A stretch of 64,000 bases of DNA, from positions 22,199-86,198 of the forward strand of contig JANYBC010000021.1 in NCBI GenBank assembly GCA_025360965.1, read 5' to 3'. Under the pieces are notes generated by a model. The model was not told where the DNA came from and did no database searches. It was given only the letters and a program-made list of their open reading frames with translations. This DNA is from Anaeromyxobacter sp. Its GTDB lineage: Bacteria > Myxococcota > Myxococcia > Myxococcales > Anaeromyxobacteraceae. Below are positions 43,091-51,568 of this stretch, in pieces (position 1 is the first letter of the stretch; every line of letters starts with the position of its first letter). The translations under genes and the position numbers were made by a program.

Positions 43091-44062
43091 ATGCACTCAC
43101 TGCTGCTGTCGCTGCTGCTCACCGCCGAGCCGGTGGTGGTGTCGGAACCGGTGGCCCTGGGGCCAGGCTGGTTCAAGCCGGCGGAGCTGGAGAAGGGGTG
43201 CGTGGGGCGGGCCATCGTGATGCCGCCCGGGCTGGCCGGCTCGGGGCGGGTGGTGGTGAAGTTCGCGGTGCAGGTGGACGGGACGGCCGACCGGGTGGAG
43301 GTCCCCGAGGTGGTCCCCCGGCTCATCGCCGAGGCGATCGCCGCCGCCGTGAAGGGCTGCCGCTTCAGCCCGGGGCGGGCGCCCGACGGGAAACGCGCCG
43401 CGGTCTGGACCACGCTGCCGCTCCGCTTCGAGGAGGAGATCCCCTACGCCGGGACCCCCAGGCCGGCCGCCGCGCCGCCGCCGCCCGAGGGGACGCCGCC
43501 GCGCGAGGCCAGGCCGGGGTGCATCGACAACCAGCTCCACTACCGCTTCCCCCCCAACCGGCTGCTGCACGGGGTGGTGGCGGTCCGGGTGGCGGTCTCG
43601 GCGGAGGGGAAGACCGGCGCCTTCCAGTTCCCGCCCGACCTGCCCGACGACGTCGTCAACGCCTTCACGCTCTCGATACAGGACTGCCCGTACCTGCCGG
43701 CCACCGCGCCGGGCGGGGAGGCGACCGCCGGCACCTTCGAGTACCGGATCAACTTCGCGGCGCCGGGTGACGCCGAACGGGCCAGCGGCGCGGCGCCCAG
43801 GGTGAAGCGCGAGGCCAGGCTCACCAGCCCCACCTGCCTGCAGCGGCTCAGGCCGGCCGGCGTCATCGGCCACGCGGTGGTGCAGGTGACGGTCACCGCC
43901 GAGGGCGAGCCGACCAACTTCCGGCTCCAGCCGGAGAACACGCCGGCCTCGCTGCGGCTGGCGATCTTCGACGTCCTCTCCATGTGCAAGTGGGACCCGG
44001 CCGTCGGGCTCGACGACCGGCCGACGGCGGGCGACACCTCGGTGACCATCAGGTACCGGTAG
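43091..44062 (+). CDS. Exported protein with three tandem TonB C-terminal-like domains
   Basis: Signal-peptide-like N-terminus; three repeats ending GCRFSPG, DCPYLPA and MCKWDPA, each preceded by another Cys (EKGC, RPGC, SPTC). Confidence 0.65.
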   Translation: MHSLLLSLLLTAEPVVVSEPVALGPGWFKPAELEKGCVGRAIVMPPGLAGSGRVVVKFAVQVDGTADRVEVPEVVPRLIAEAIAAAVKGCRFSPGRAPDGKRAAVWTTLPLRFEEEIPYAGTPRPAAAPPPPEGTPPREARPGCIDNQLHYRFPPNRLLHGVVAVRVAVSAEGKTGAFQFPPDLPDDVVNAFTLSIQDCPYLPATAPGGEATAGTFEYRINFAAPGDAERASGAAPRVKREARLTSPTCLQRLRPAGVIGHAVVQVTVTAEGEPTNFRLQPENTPASLRLAIFDVLSMCKWDPAVGLDDRPTAGDTSVTIRYR

Positions 44063-44090
44063 GGGGCGCGGTGGTCCGCGCCTGATCGCT

Positions 44091-44117
44091 CCCGTCAGGC
44101 CGCGGCCCCGGCGCGGT
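44091..44117. repeat. Direct repeat copy 1, CCCGTCAGGCCGCGGCCCCGGCGCGGT
   Basis: Matches 44805-44831 with 2 mismatches; brackets the DUF2442/DUF4160 pair. Confidence 0.7.
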
Positions 44118-44149
44118 CCGTCGGCCATCGCTGGACGAGGCGTCCAGTC

Positions 44150-44410
44150 TCAGCCGGCGAGATCCCTCGAGGCGGGGCGCAGCCCCCAGCGCAGCACCTC
44201 CGGGTCGAGGTCGGTGCCGTTCGACCAGACGATCGTCCCAAGCTCCGGATCCACCTTCACCGACCTGAAGAAGGCGGCGTTTGCACGATGCAGCTCGAAG
44301 ACGGGACCATGCAGGAATGGGTCGAGGTCAACGGTCCTGGTCGCCCCGTCGGTGAAGCCGAGCTCCACGACAAAGCCTTCGAGGCACCTCACCGAGGCGA
44401 CGCAGACCAT
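44150..44410 (-). CDS. DUF2442-family protein
   Basis: VRCLEGFVVELGFTDGATRTVDLDPFL...FRSVKVDPELGTIVWSNGTDLDPEVL. Confidence 0.88.
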   Translation of the reverse strand: MVCVASVRCLEGFVVELGFTDGATRTVDLDPFLHGPVFELHRANAAFFRSVKVDPELGTIVWSNGTDLDPEVLRWGLRPASRDLAG

Positions 44411-44419
44411 GGCGGAAGC

Positions 44420-44719
44420 CTAGTCGAGCGGAGGGATCGATTCCAGAGGCTGCAGGTGACGAGCCCGGTCCCAGTCGGCAACCAGTTCCGGCCGGTGCAG
44501 CAAGGCCCATTCCGCGACCAGGGCCAGGGCTCGTCTCGGCAGCGAGCCGCGCAGGATCTCGAGCGTGTCGATGCGGATGGCAGCCCGGCACCCGGCGTAG
44601 GTGGCGTGGAAATGCGGCGGGAGGAGGTCCTCGTAGTACATGGAGATCACGATCCCGAAGAACGTGCTGATGCGCGGCATCCAGCGGAGCAGGGCAAGAT
44701 CGGGGCCGCGCCAAGTCAT
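44420..44719 (-). CDS. DUF4160-family protein
   Basis: MPRISTFFGIVISMYYEDLLPPHFHATYAGCRAAIRIDTLEILRGSLPRRALALVAEWALLHRPEL. Confidence 0.88.
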   Translation of the reverse strand: MTWRGPDLALLRWMPRISTFFGIVISMYYEDLLPPHFHATYAGCRAAIRIDTLEILRGSLPRRALALVAEWALLHRPELVADWDRARHLQPLESIPPLD

Positions 44720-44738
44720 CGGAAATCCTGGGTGCCCC

Positions 44739-44799
44739 CGGCCTGACCACGGCCGAACCGCGGACCATGGTCCGCCGGGCGGAACTCTCGGTCAGGCCG
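44739..44799. repeat. 61-bp nested palindromic structure
   Basis: Outer arms CGGCCTGACC/GGTCAGGCCG (44739-44748, 44790-44799) around the 16-bp perfect palindrome GCGGACCATGGTCCGC (44760-44775). Confidence 0.75.
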
Positions 44800-44804
44800 A
44801 GGCC

Positions 44805-44831
44805 CCCGTCAGGTCGCGGCCCCGGCGCGAT
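44805..44831. repeat. Direct repeat copy 2, CCCGTCAGGTCGCGGCCCCGGCGCGAT
   Basis: Second copy of the repeat at 44091-44117. Confidence 0.7.
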
Positions 44832-44998
44832 GGCGCCAGCCAAAGTCGGGCAGTCCGGGTTGGGAAGCCGGGGCAGCCTTGCTATCTTCCCGCTGCGCTC
44901 CGCCAGGGCCCGAAGCGGGCTCCCAGCGCTGGTGAACCAGCCCGCTCGAGGTCGACGGAGTGCGCCGGGACCCCATCCCGGCCGGAAAGAGACCACCG

Positions 44999-46015
44999 AT
45001 GCTGATCGTGATGAAGCAGAACGCCACCCCCGAGCAGGTCGAGGCGGTGGTGGAGCGGATCAGGTCGCTAGGCCTGACGCCCCATGCCATCCCCGGCGCC
45101 CAGCGGACCGCCATCGGCATCACCGGCAACAAGGGTGGCCTGGAGGGCTCGCCCTTCGAGGGGCTGCCCGGCGTGGGTGAGGTGCTCCGGGTCTCGCAGC
45201 CCTTCAAGCTGGTGAGCCGAGAGGTGCAGCCCGAGGACACGGTCATCGACGTGGGCGGCGTCCAGCTGGGCGGGAAGGCCATCGTGGTCATGGCCGGGCC
45301 CTGCTCGGTGGAGTCGCGCGAGCAGCTGCTGGCCGCGGCGCACGCCGTCAAGTCGGCCGGGGCGCGCTTCCTGCGCGGAGGGGCCTTCAAGCCGCGCACC
45401 AGCCCCTACGAATTCCAGGGGCTGGGCGAGGCCGGGCTGAAGCTGCTCGCCGAGGCGCGCGAGCAGACCGGCCTCAAGGTGGTCACCGAGGTGATGGATC
45501 CCGACGACCTCTCCATGTGCGTGGAGTACGCCGACGTGCTGCAGCTGGGGGCTCGCAACATGCAGAACTTCTCGCTGCTGAAGAAGCTGGGCGGCGTCAA
45601 GAAGCCCATCCTGCTGAAGCGCGGCCCGTCGGCCACCATCCGCGAGTGGCTCATGGCGGCCGAGTACGTTCTTGCCCACGGCAACAACCAGGTGGCCCTG
45701 TGCGAGCGGGGCATCCGCACCTTCGAGACCGCCACCCGCAACACCCTCGACCTCAACGCCGTGCCGGTCCTCAAGGCCCTGACCCACTTGCCGGTGGTGG
45801 TCGACCCGTCGCACGGCATCGGCATCCGGGCCCACGTGCCGGCCATGGCGCGGGCCGGCATCGCCGCCGGGGCCGACGCCATCATCGTGGAGGTCCACCC
45901 CAGGCCGGAGCAGGCGCTCAGCGACGGGCAGCAGTCGCTCACGCCCACCGAGTTCGAGGAGCTGATGCGCCAGGTGCGGATCATCGCCGGGGCCATCGGG
46001 CGGGCCATCGGCTGA
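44999..46015 (+). CDS. aroF: 3-deoxy-7-phosphoheptulonate synthase with N-terminal FeS/ACT-like regulatory domain
   Basis: [70 protein letters not shown]. Confidence 0.95.
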   Translation: MLIVMKQNATPEQVEAVVERIRSLGLTPHAIPGAQRTAIGITGNKGGLEGSPFEGLPGVGEVLRVSQPFKLVSREVQPEDTVIDVGGVQLGGKAIVVMAGPCSVESREQLLAAAHAVKSAGARFLRGGAFKPRTSPYEFQGLGEAGLKLLAEAREQTGLKVVTEVMDPDDLSMCVEYADVLQLGARNMQNFSLLKKLGGVKKPILLKRGPSATIREWLMAAEYVLAHGNNQVALCERGIRTFETATRNTLDLNAVPVLKALTHLPVVVDPSHGIGIRAHVPAMARAGIAAGADAIIVEVHPRPEQALSDGQQSLTPTEFEELMRQVRIIAGAIGRAIG

Positions 46016-46016
46016 G

Positions 46017-46346
46017 TCAGGGCTGGTCGGCCTGGCTCATCCACCTCGGCACATCACGCTGGCCGTGCAGGACGCGCCAGACGTCGACGTGGTCGCTTCG
46101 CTCGACGTAGAAGACCAGCTGCGGATGGCGGGCCAGCGGCAAGCAGCGCAGGCCGGGGAGGGCCAGCTCCTGTGCGTAGCGTGGCGACCCGGTGCCGGGG
46201 TGCCGGCCGATCTGGGCGTAGGCCCTTTCCAGGGCGGCGATGAAGCCGAGGGCCGCCTTCGGCGATTTTTCGGAAAGGTACCAGGCGATGGCCTCTTCGA
46301 CGTCGTCGATGGCGCGAAGTCGGGGGACGACCGGCTTGGCCTTCAC
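46017..46346 (-). CDS. ParE/RelE-type toxin
   Basis: DDVEEAIAWYLSEKSPKAALGFIAALERAYAQIGRHPGTGSPRYAQEL...LVFYVERSDHVDVWRVLHGQRD. Confidence 0.88.
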   Translation of the reverse strand: MKAKPVVPRLRAIDDVEEAIAWYLSEKSPKAALGFIAALERAYAQIGRHPGTGSPRYAQELALPGLRCLPLARHPQLVFYVERSDHVDVWRVLHGQRDVPRWMSQADQP

Positions 46347-46594
46347 CGGGGCTGGCCGCTCCTGGCCGCGCCGCGAAGCCGCCTGCGCAGGCCCGCGAAG
46401 TAGGGCTTCCCCGCCGGGGCCGAGGGCTTCGACGACGCCCCGGCGAGCAGCAGGCCACGCAGCCGCACGCGATCCTGATCCCTGCGGATCAGCTCGCGAA
46501 GGTACTCGCTGCTGGTGCCGAAGTCGCGCTGGTCGACCTGCTCATCCACGAAGGACTTCAGCGCCTCGGGGAGGGAGATGTTCATGGTGCTCAT
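46343..46594 (-). CDS. ParD-type antitoxin
   Basis: MNISLPEALKSFVDEQVDQRDFGTSSEYLRELIRRDQDR; 4-nt overlap with the toxin ORF. Confidence 0.88.
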   Translation of the reverse strand: MSTMNISLPEALKSFVDEQVDQRDFGTSSEYLRELIRRDQDRVRLRGLLLAGASSKPSAPAGKPYFAGLRRRLRGAARSGQPR

Positions 46595-46612
46595 GGCGCC
46601 AGGCTAGGCAGG

Positions 46613-46629
46613 TTGGCAAAATTTGGCAA
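46613..46629. promoter_or_regulatory. Tandem TTGGCAA repeats with 10-bp period upstream of the parDE-like operon
   Basis: TTGGCAA-aat-TTGGCAA, about 20 nt 5' of the antitoxin start. Confidence 0.5.
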
Positions 46630-46671
46630 GATGTCGGCGCCCCCCGCCGCCAGCTGGCCAGGGCCCGACCG

Positions 46672-47787
46672 CTACTGCACGCCGCCCGCCCCGAACCTGA
46701 GCGGCGAGAACGGCGCCAGCTCGACCGGCGGCGGCTCGCCCAGCACGCAGGCGGCGATGGCGTCGGCGGTGATGGGGCAGAGCAGGATGCCGTTGCGGGT
46801 GTGGCCGGTGGCGTAGAAGAGGCCGGGCACCGCGCCCGGGCCGAGGATCGGCTCGCCGTCGGGGCTGGCGGGCCGGAAGTTGGACCAGCTCTCCACCACC
46901 GGCGCCCGGGCGATGGCCGGGGCGAGATCGATGCCGACCTCGAGGACGTGGCGCAGCCCGCCGGCGGTGACCGCCTTCTCGAAGCCGACCTCCTCCATGG
47001 TCGAGCCGAGCAGGATGCGGCCGTCGGCGCGCGGCACCGCGTAGCCGTGGCCGGAGAAGATGACGCGGGTGAGCAGCGGCGGCGTGGTGGCGACCACGGC
47101 GATCTGGCCGCGCACCGGCCGGACCGCGTTGGCCGGCAGCCCGTGGCCGGCCACCTGCAGGCTCCAGGCCCCGGCCGCCAGCACCACCGCCCCGGCGTCG
47201 ATCGGCCCGCGCTCGTGGTCGACGCCGACGGCCCGGCCGCCTGCCTGGCGGATGCCGAGCACCCGGCCGGCGATGAACGTGGCTCCGGCGGCTCCGGCCG
47301 CCAGCGCCAGGGCCCGTCCCAGCGCCCGCGGGTCGAGCGAGCCCTCGTCCTCGAACCAGAGCGCGCCGCGCGCCTCGGGCGAGAGCCCCGGCTCCAGCCG
47401 CCGCACCTCGGCGTCGTCGAGCACCGTCACCGGCAGGCCGGCCGACTCGATCTTCGAGGCCCGTCCTGCCAGCAGCCGGGCGTGGTCGTCGTCGAAGGCC
47501 ACCTCGAGCGTGCCGCCGCCGCGGTGGCCGACGGCGACCCCGCTCTCCCGTTCCAGCGCCGCGATGAATGACGGGTAGCGGGCCAGCGAGGCGCGCCCCA
47601 GCGCGTAGAAGGGGCCCGGCTCGAGCGCCTCGACGCCGGGGGAGAGGATGCCGCCCGCCGCCGAGGAGGCCTCGGCGCCGGGGATGGCCCGCTCCAGCAC
47701 CATCACGTCGAGCCCAGCCCGCGCCAGCCGCCAGGCCACCGCGCAGCCCTGCACGCCGGCCCCGATCACCACCACGTCGGCTTTCAT
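46672..47787 (-). CDS. thiO: Glycine oxidase ThiO-like FAD oxidoreductase
   Basis: ADVVVIGAGVQGCAVAWRLARAGLDVMVLE, VRPVRGQIAVV, ILLGSTMEEVGF, GHTRNGILLCPITAD. Confidence 0.9.
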   Translation of the reverse strand: MKADVVVIGAGVQGCAVAWRLARAGLDVMVLERAIPGAEASSAAGGILSPGVEALEPGPFYALGRASLARYPSFIAALERESGVAVGHRGGGTLEVAFDDDHARLLAGRASKIESAGLPVTVLDDAEVRRLEPGLSPEARGALWFEDEGSLDPRALGRALALAAGAAGATFIAGRVLGIRQAGGRAVGVDHERGPIDAGAVVLAAGAWSLQVAGHGLPANAVRPVRGQIAVVATTPPLLTRVIFSGHGYAVPRADGRILLGSTMEEVGFEKAVTAGGLRHVLEVGIDLAPAIARAPVVESWSNFRPASPDGEPILGPGAVPGLFYATGHTRNGILLCPITADAIAACVLGEPPPVELAPFSPLRFGAGGVQ

Positions 47788-47915
47788 GGGGGAGGAGACT
47801 AGTCCAAACCTGCCGCGTCGCGGAGGCCCGACTTCCACCCCGGCCCCGAACCGCCGGGACCGGTTCGTGGCTCCAAAACCGGGGACGCCCACGCAGCCCC
47901 CAGCCCGGAGCCGAC

Positions 47916-48131
47916 ATGACCACCGAGAAGGCCATCCGCATCACCGCAGGCCTGTTCATCCTCCTCAGCCTCGGCCTCGGTGTCGAGGGCAGCCCGATCT
48001 TCCTCGCCAGGGCCTGGCTCTGGTTCACCGCCTTCGTCGGGGCCAACCTCTTCCAGAGCGCTCTGACCGGCTTCTGCCCCGCGGAGTTCATCTTCCGCAA
48101 GCTCGGCATGAGGCGGGCCGGCGAGGCCTGA
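47916..48131 (+). CDS. DUF2892/YgaP-type small membrane protein
   Basis: EKAIRITAGLFILLSLGLG...LWFTAFVGANLFQSALTGFCPAEFIFRKLG. Confidence 0.85.
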   Translation: MTTEKAIRITAGLFILLSLGLGVEGSPIFLARAWLWFTAFVGANLFQSALTGFCPAEFIFRKLGMRRAGEA

Positions 48132-48179
48132 GCGGAGTTTGACCGCCGGCCCGGCGCCGGCCCGTGGCAGCATGCACCA

Positions 48180-48516
48180 GTGACGCTGCTCACCGCCGCC
48201 TCCATGCTGCTCGGCCTGCTCGCCGCCGGGGCGCTCGGGTTCGGCGCGCTCATGGCCCGCAGCATGTATCTGCCGACCCGCGGGCGGCGCATCGACCACT
48301 ACCCCGCGCCACGCCGGGCGCTCCTGGTGCTCGACCTCCAGGAGGGGTACGCCCCCACCGCGAACCGCCAGCCGGTCATGGCCCTCCACTCGACCGGCCT
48401 CTTCGGCGCCGTGAACCGGCTGGTCGCCTGGGCCTCGGTCAATGGCGTCGAGGTCGGCTACGTCACGCAAGTCTTCAGCGCCGGCTGGCTGGCGCGGCTC
48501 CACGGCATGCGGCCAG
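48180..48516 (+). pseudogene. Truncated isochorismatase-like hydrolase
   Basis: RRALLVLDLQEGYAPTANRQP...AVNRLVAWASVNGVEVGYVTQVFSAGWLARLHGMRPG, then homology-like sequence stops. Confidence 0.7.
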
Positions 48517-48612
48517 GTTTACAAAGCGTCACATTCGTACCGGGCCCGTTGCACACCCACGGTGAGAGGAGTAGGAGTCCACGCCCACCACCCAGAGTCG
48601 GAAGGAGCACCG

Positions 48613-49458
48613 ATGCGCGCGCTTCGCCTCGCGGTAGCCACGCTCGTCCTGTCGCACGCCCTCGCCGCGGCCGCCCAGGCGGGTGCGCTGCCGGCCGCCG
48701 CGGTGCCCGCCTCCCCCGACCAGAAGCAGGTTCGCGCCCCCAGCCCGGACAAGGTGGTGCTCACCACCGGCGTCAGCTTGAGTGGAACGGTCAAGGGTCA
48801 GGACGACCGCAAGGTCTACCTCATCACGCCGAGCGGACGGATCAGCGAGATCCCCCTGTCGGTGGTGGAGCGGGTCGAGCTGGGGGAGAGGCCACCTGCA
48901 CCCGCCGTCGCGCCGGTCGTGGCGGCACCTGTTGCGGCGGCTGAGGTGGCCGCCGCCGCGGCACCGGCCAGTGTGGTGGGGATGGCGCAGGACGCCACTG
49001 CCAACGACGCCAGCGAGGGACCGTCGGTCTCCGTCGGTCTCGGGGCCGGGCTCTCCGGGGACGGAGCCAGCTTCCTCTACCTCCCCATCCAGCTCAAGGG
49101 CGGCTTTCTCTTGGAGCCGGAGGTCGGCTTCGAGCGCGTCCACGCGAGCGGGCAGACCCTCTCGACCCGGCACATCGGCCTCGGGCTCTTCATGGTCGAT
49201 CGGATCGACCCGCTGGCGCGTGTGCACTATGGCATCCGGACCTACACCGAGCGCGACACCCTGGCCAAGCTGGACACCCTGGGCGCGGCGCTGGCCGTGG
49301 GTGGCGAGTGACGCCAACGGCGAACGTGGCGGTCGGCGTGGAGGGGCAGCTCCACTATCGATCGAGCGAGGGCTACGAAGGCGACACCACGGTGCCTTCC
49401 ACCTCATAGATGGAAGCTTCAGTCCGTGCTCTTCGTCCGAGTCTTCCTCGGGCCGTAG
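48613..49458 (+). pseudogene. Outer-membrane beta-barrel-like gene with two compensating frameshifts
   Basis: Signal peptide MRALRLAVATLVLSHALAAAAQAG. Frame breaks at TGA 49309-49311, continues in another frame as TPTANVAVGVEGQLHYRSSEGYEGDTTVPSTS (49311-49406), then returns to the first frame as RWKLQSVLFVRVFLGP*. Confidence 0.75.
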
Positions 49459-49469
49459 AGAACGGCCCG
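49449..49469 (+). terminator. Hairpin CGGGCCGT-agaga-ACGGCCCG at the 3' end of the disrupted gene
   Basis: 8-bp perfect arms spanning the reconstructed stop codon; no T-tract. Confidence 0.35.
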
Positions 49470-49501
49470 CCAACGTCGCAGGCCTGGCGCGCCTGCAGCG
49501 A

Positions 49502-50158
49502 CTACGTCGTCGCCGCGGCGGCGCCGAGCGGGCGCTGGCCGGCGCGCGGCGCCAGGCCATGCAGCAGCAGCTCGTGCACGTGACGGCGCCAGGTCTCGAT
49601 CGGCAGCGGCGTCTCGACGAACGGGCGCGAGGCCTCCTGCGCCGAGGCGAGCAGCGCGGCCAGCCCACCGACCGTGACCACCGCCAGCACCGGATCGATG
49701 GCCGAGTCACGGCCCTCGGCGAGGGCGATGGCGGCCGCGGCCCGACGGACCGGCTCGAGCAGCGCCGGGTCGTCGCTGGCCAGCTGGGCCAGGTGAGGCG
49801 CGCCGTCGAGGTACTCGCGGATGAGCAGCTGGGCGCCCATCTGGTCGCGCATCATGGCGTCGAGGTAGGCCTCAACCACCGCGGCTGCTCCGCCCGGCCC
49901 GTGCTCCACCACCTCGGCGATGTCGGCGGCGGCCTCGATCCAGACGCTGCGGAGGATGTCGAGGTAGAGCGCCTTCTTCGACGACCAGTGGCGGTAGATG
50001 AGCGCCACGTTGCAGGCGGCCCCGCGGGCGATCCCCTGGACCCGGGCGCCGTGATAGCCGCGCTTGGAGAACTCGACCCGTGCCGCATTCCAGATCCGCT
50101 CCGCGATGCCGGTGCGGGGGGGACCGAGACGACGCATGTTGGCGACTGAACCGTCCAT
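49502..50158 (-). CDS. TetR-family transcriptional regulator
   Basis: RIWNAARVEFSKRGYHGARVQGIARGAACNVALIYRHWSSKKALYLDIL; start chosen at ATG 50158 within a much longer open frame. Confidence 0.88.
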   Translation of the reverse strand: MDGSVANMRRLGPPRTGIAERIWNAARVEFSKRGYHGARVQGIARGAACNVALIYRHWSSKKALYLDILRSVWIEAAADIAEVVEHGPGGAAAVVEAYLDAMMRDQMGAQLLIREYLDGAPHLAQLASDDPALLEPVRRAAAAIALAEGRDSAIDPVLAVVTVGGLAALLASAQEASRPFVETPLPIETWRRHVHELLLHGLAPRAGQRPLGAAAATT

Positions 50159-50257
50159 ACGTAAATGCTTAATCCCAGAATTGACGCGGGTCAAGTCCCC
50201 TTCCCCCGGTGGGGTGGCACCCGGATGGGTATCTTGGTGGCGGGGTAGGGTGCCGCC

Positions 50258-51505
50258 ATGGCAGGTGAAAAGAGGACCATCCTCCACCTCGACCTCGACG
50301 CCTTCTACGCCTCGGTCGAGCAGCTCGACGACCCGGCCCTGCGCGGCCGGCCGGTCATCGTCGGGGGGCCCTCCAACCGGGGCGTGGTCTGCGCCGCCAG
50401 CTACGAGGCCCGCCGCTTTGGCGTCCGCTCGGCCATGCCGACCAGCCAGGCCCGGCGGCTCTGCCCCGAGGGCGTCTTCCTCAACCCGCGCTTCTCCCGC
50501 TACGGCGCACTCTCCGACCAGGTCTTCGGCGTCTACCGCCGCTACACGCCGCTCTGCGAGCCGCTCTCGCTCGACGAGGCCTTCCTCGACGTCACCGCCA
50601 GCCGGGCGCTCCACGGGGACGGGCCGTCGATCGCGGCCCGCATCAGGCGCGAGGTGCGCGAGGAGACCGGCCTGACGGTCTCTGCCGGCGTGGCCGAGGT
50701 GAAGCTGGCGGCCAAGATCGCCACCGACCTCGGCAAGCCGGACGGGCTCACGGTGGTGCCGCCCGGCGGCGTCGCCGCCTTCTTGGCGCCGCTGGCGGTG
50801 GGAAAGCTCTGGGGCGTCGGTGGCGTCACCGAGGCGGCGCTGCGCAGGATCGGCGTCAGCACCATCGGCGACCTGGCGCGGCTGCCCGAGTCGGCGGTGA
50901 GCGCGGCGCTGGGCGCCGACAGGGCCCGGGGGCTGCGGGCGCTGGCCCGCGGCGAGGATGAGCGCGAGGTGGTGCCGGACGAGGCGGCCAGGAGCGTCGG
51001 TGGCGAGGAGACCTTCGAGCAGGACCTCACGGGCGAGGTGGCGCTGGCCCGCGCCCTGCTCCTTCAGGCGGGGCGGGTGGGGCGCCGGCTCCGCGCGGCC
51101 CGGCTGCGTGGCCGGATCGTCACCCTCAAGGTCAAGTACGCCGACTTCACGCAGGTGACGCGCCGGGTGACGCTGGAAGCGCCGACCGACGACGACCGGC
51201 TCATCTACCGGACGGCGCGGGGGCTGCTGGCCCGCATCGAGGCGGGTCGGCCGGTCCGGCTGGCGGGCGTGACGGTCTCGGGCTTCGACGAGGAGGCCGA
51301 GGCGCCTCCGCAGCTCGACCTCTTCGGCGGACCGGCCGACGCTGGCCTGGCGGCACCGACCGGGGCGAGGCGGCGCCAGGCACTCCATGCCGCGCTCGAC
51401 AAGCTGGCCGACAAGTACGGCGAGCGGACCGTGGCCCCGGCCGACCTCTCCGACCGCGGCGAGGCCGAGCGCTGGCCGGTCCACCGGCGGCGTGACCGGG
51501 AGTAG
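50258..51505 (+). CDS. dinB: DNA polymerase IV (Y-family)
   Basis: TILHLDLDAFYASVEQLDDPALRGRPVIVGG, PLSLDEAFLDVT, KLWGVGGVTEAALRRIG. Confidence 0.95.
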   Translation: MAGEKRTILHLDLDAFYASVEQLDDPALRGRPVIVGGPSNRGVVCAASYEARRFGVRSAMPTSQARRLCPEGVFLNPRFSRYGALSDQVFGVYRRYTPLCEPLSLDEAFLDVTASRALHGDGPSIAARIRREVREETGLTVSAGVAEVKLAAKIATDLGKPDGLTVVPPGGVAAFLAPLAVGKLWGVGGVTEAALRRIGVSTIGDLARLPESAVSAALGADRARGLRALARGEDEREVVPDEAARSVGGEETFEQDLTGEVALARALLLQAGRVGRRLRAARLRGRIVTLKVKYADFTQVTRRVTLEAPTDDDRLIYRTARGLLARIEAGRPVRLAGVTVSGFDEEAEAPPQLDLFGGPADAGLAAPTGARRRQALHAALDKLADKYGERTVAPADLSDRGEAERWPVHRRRDRE

Positions 51506-51568
51506 AGCCACCTCGCAGCCATTCGGGTGCGACGATCCCTCCCGGTCCGCAGGTGGTAAATTGGGTCC

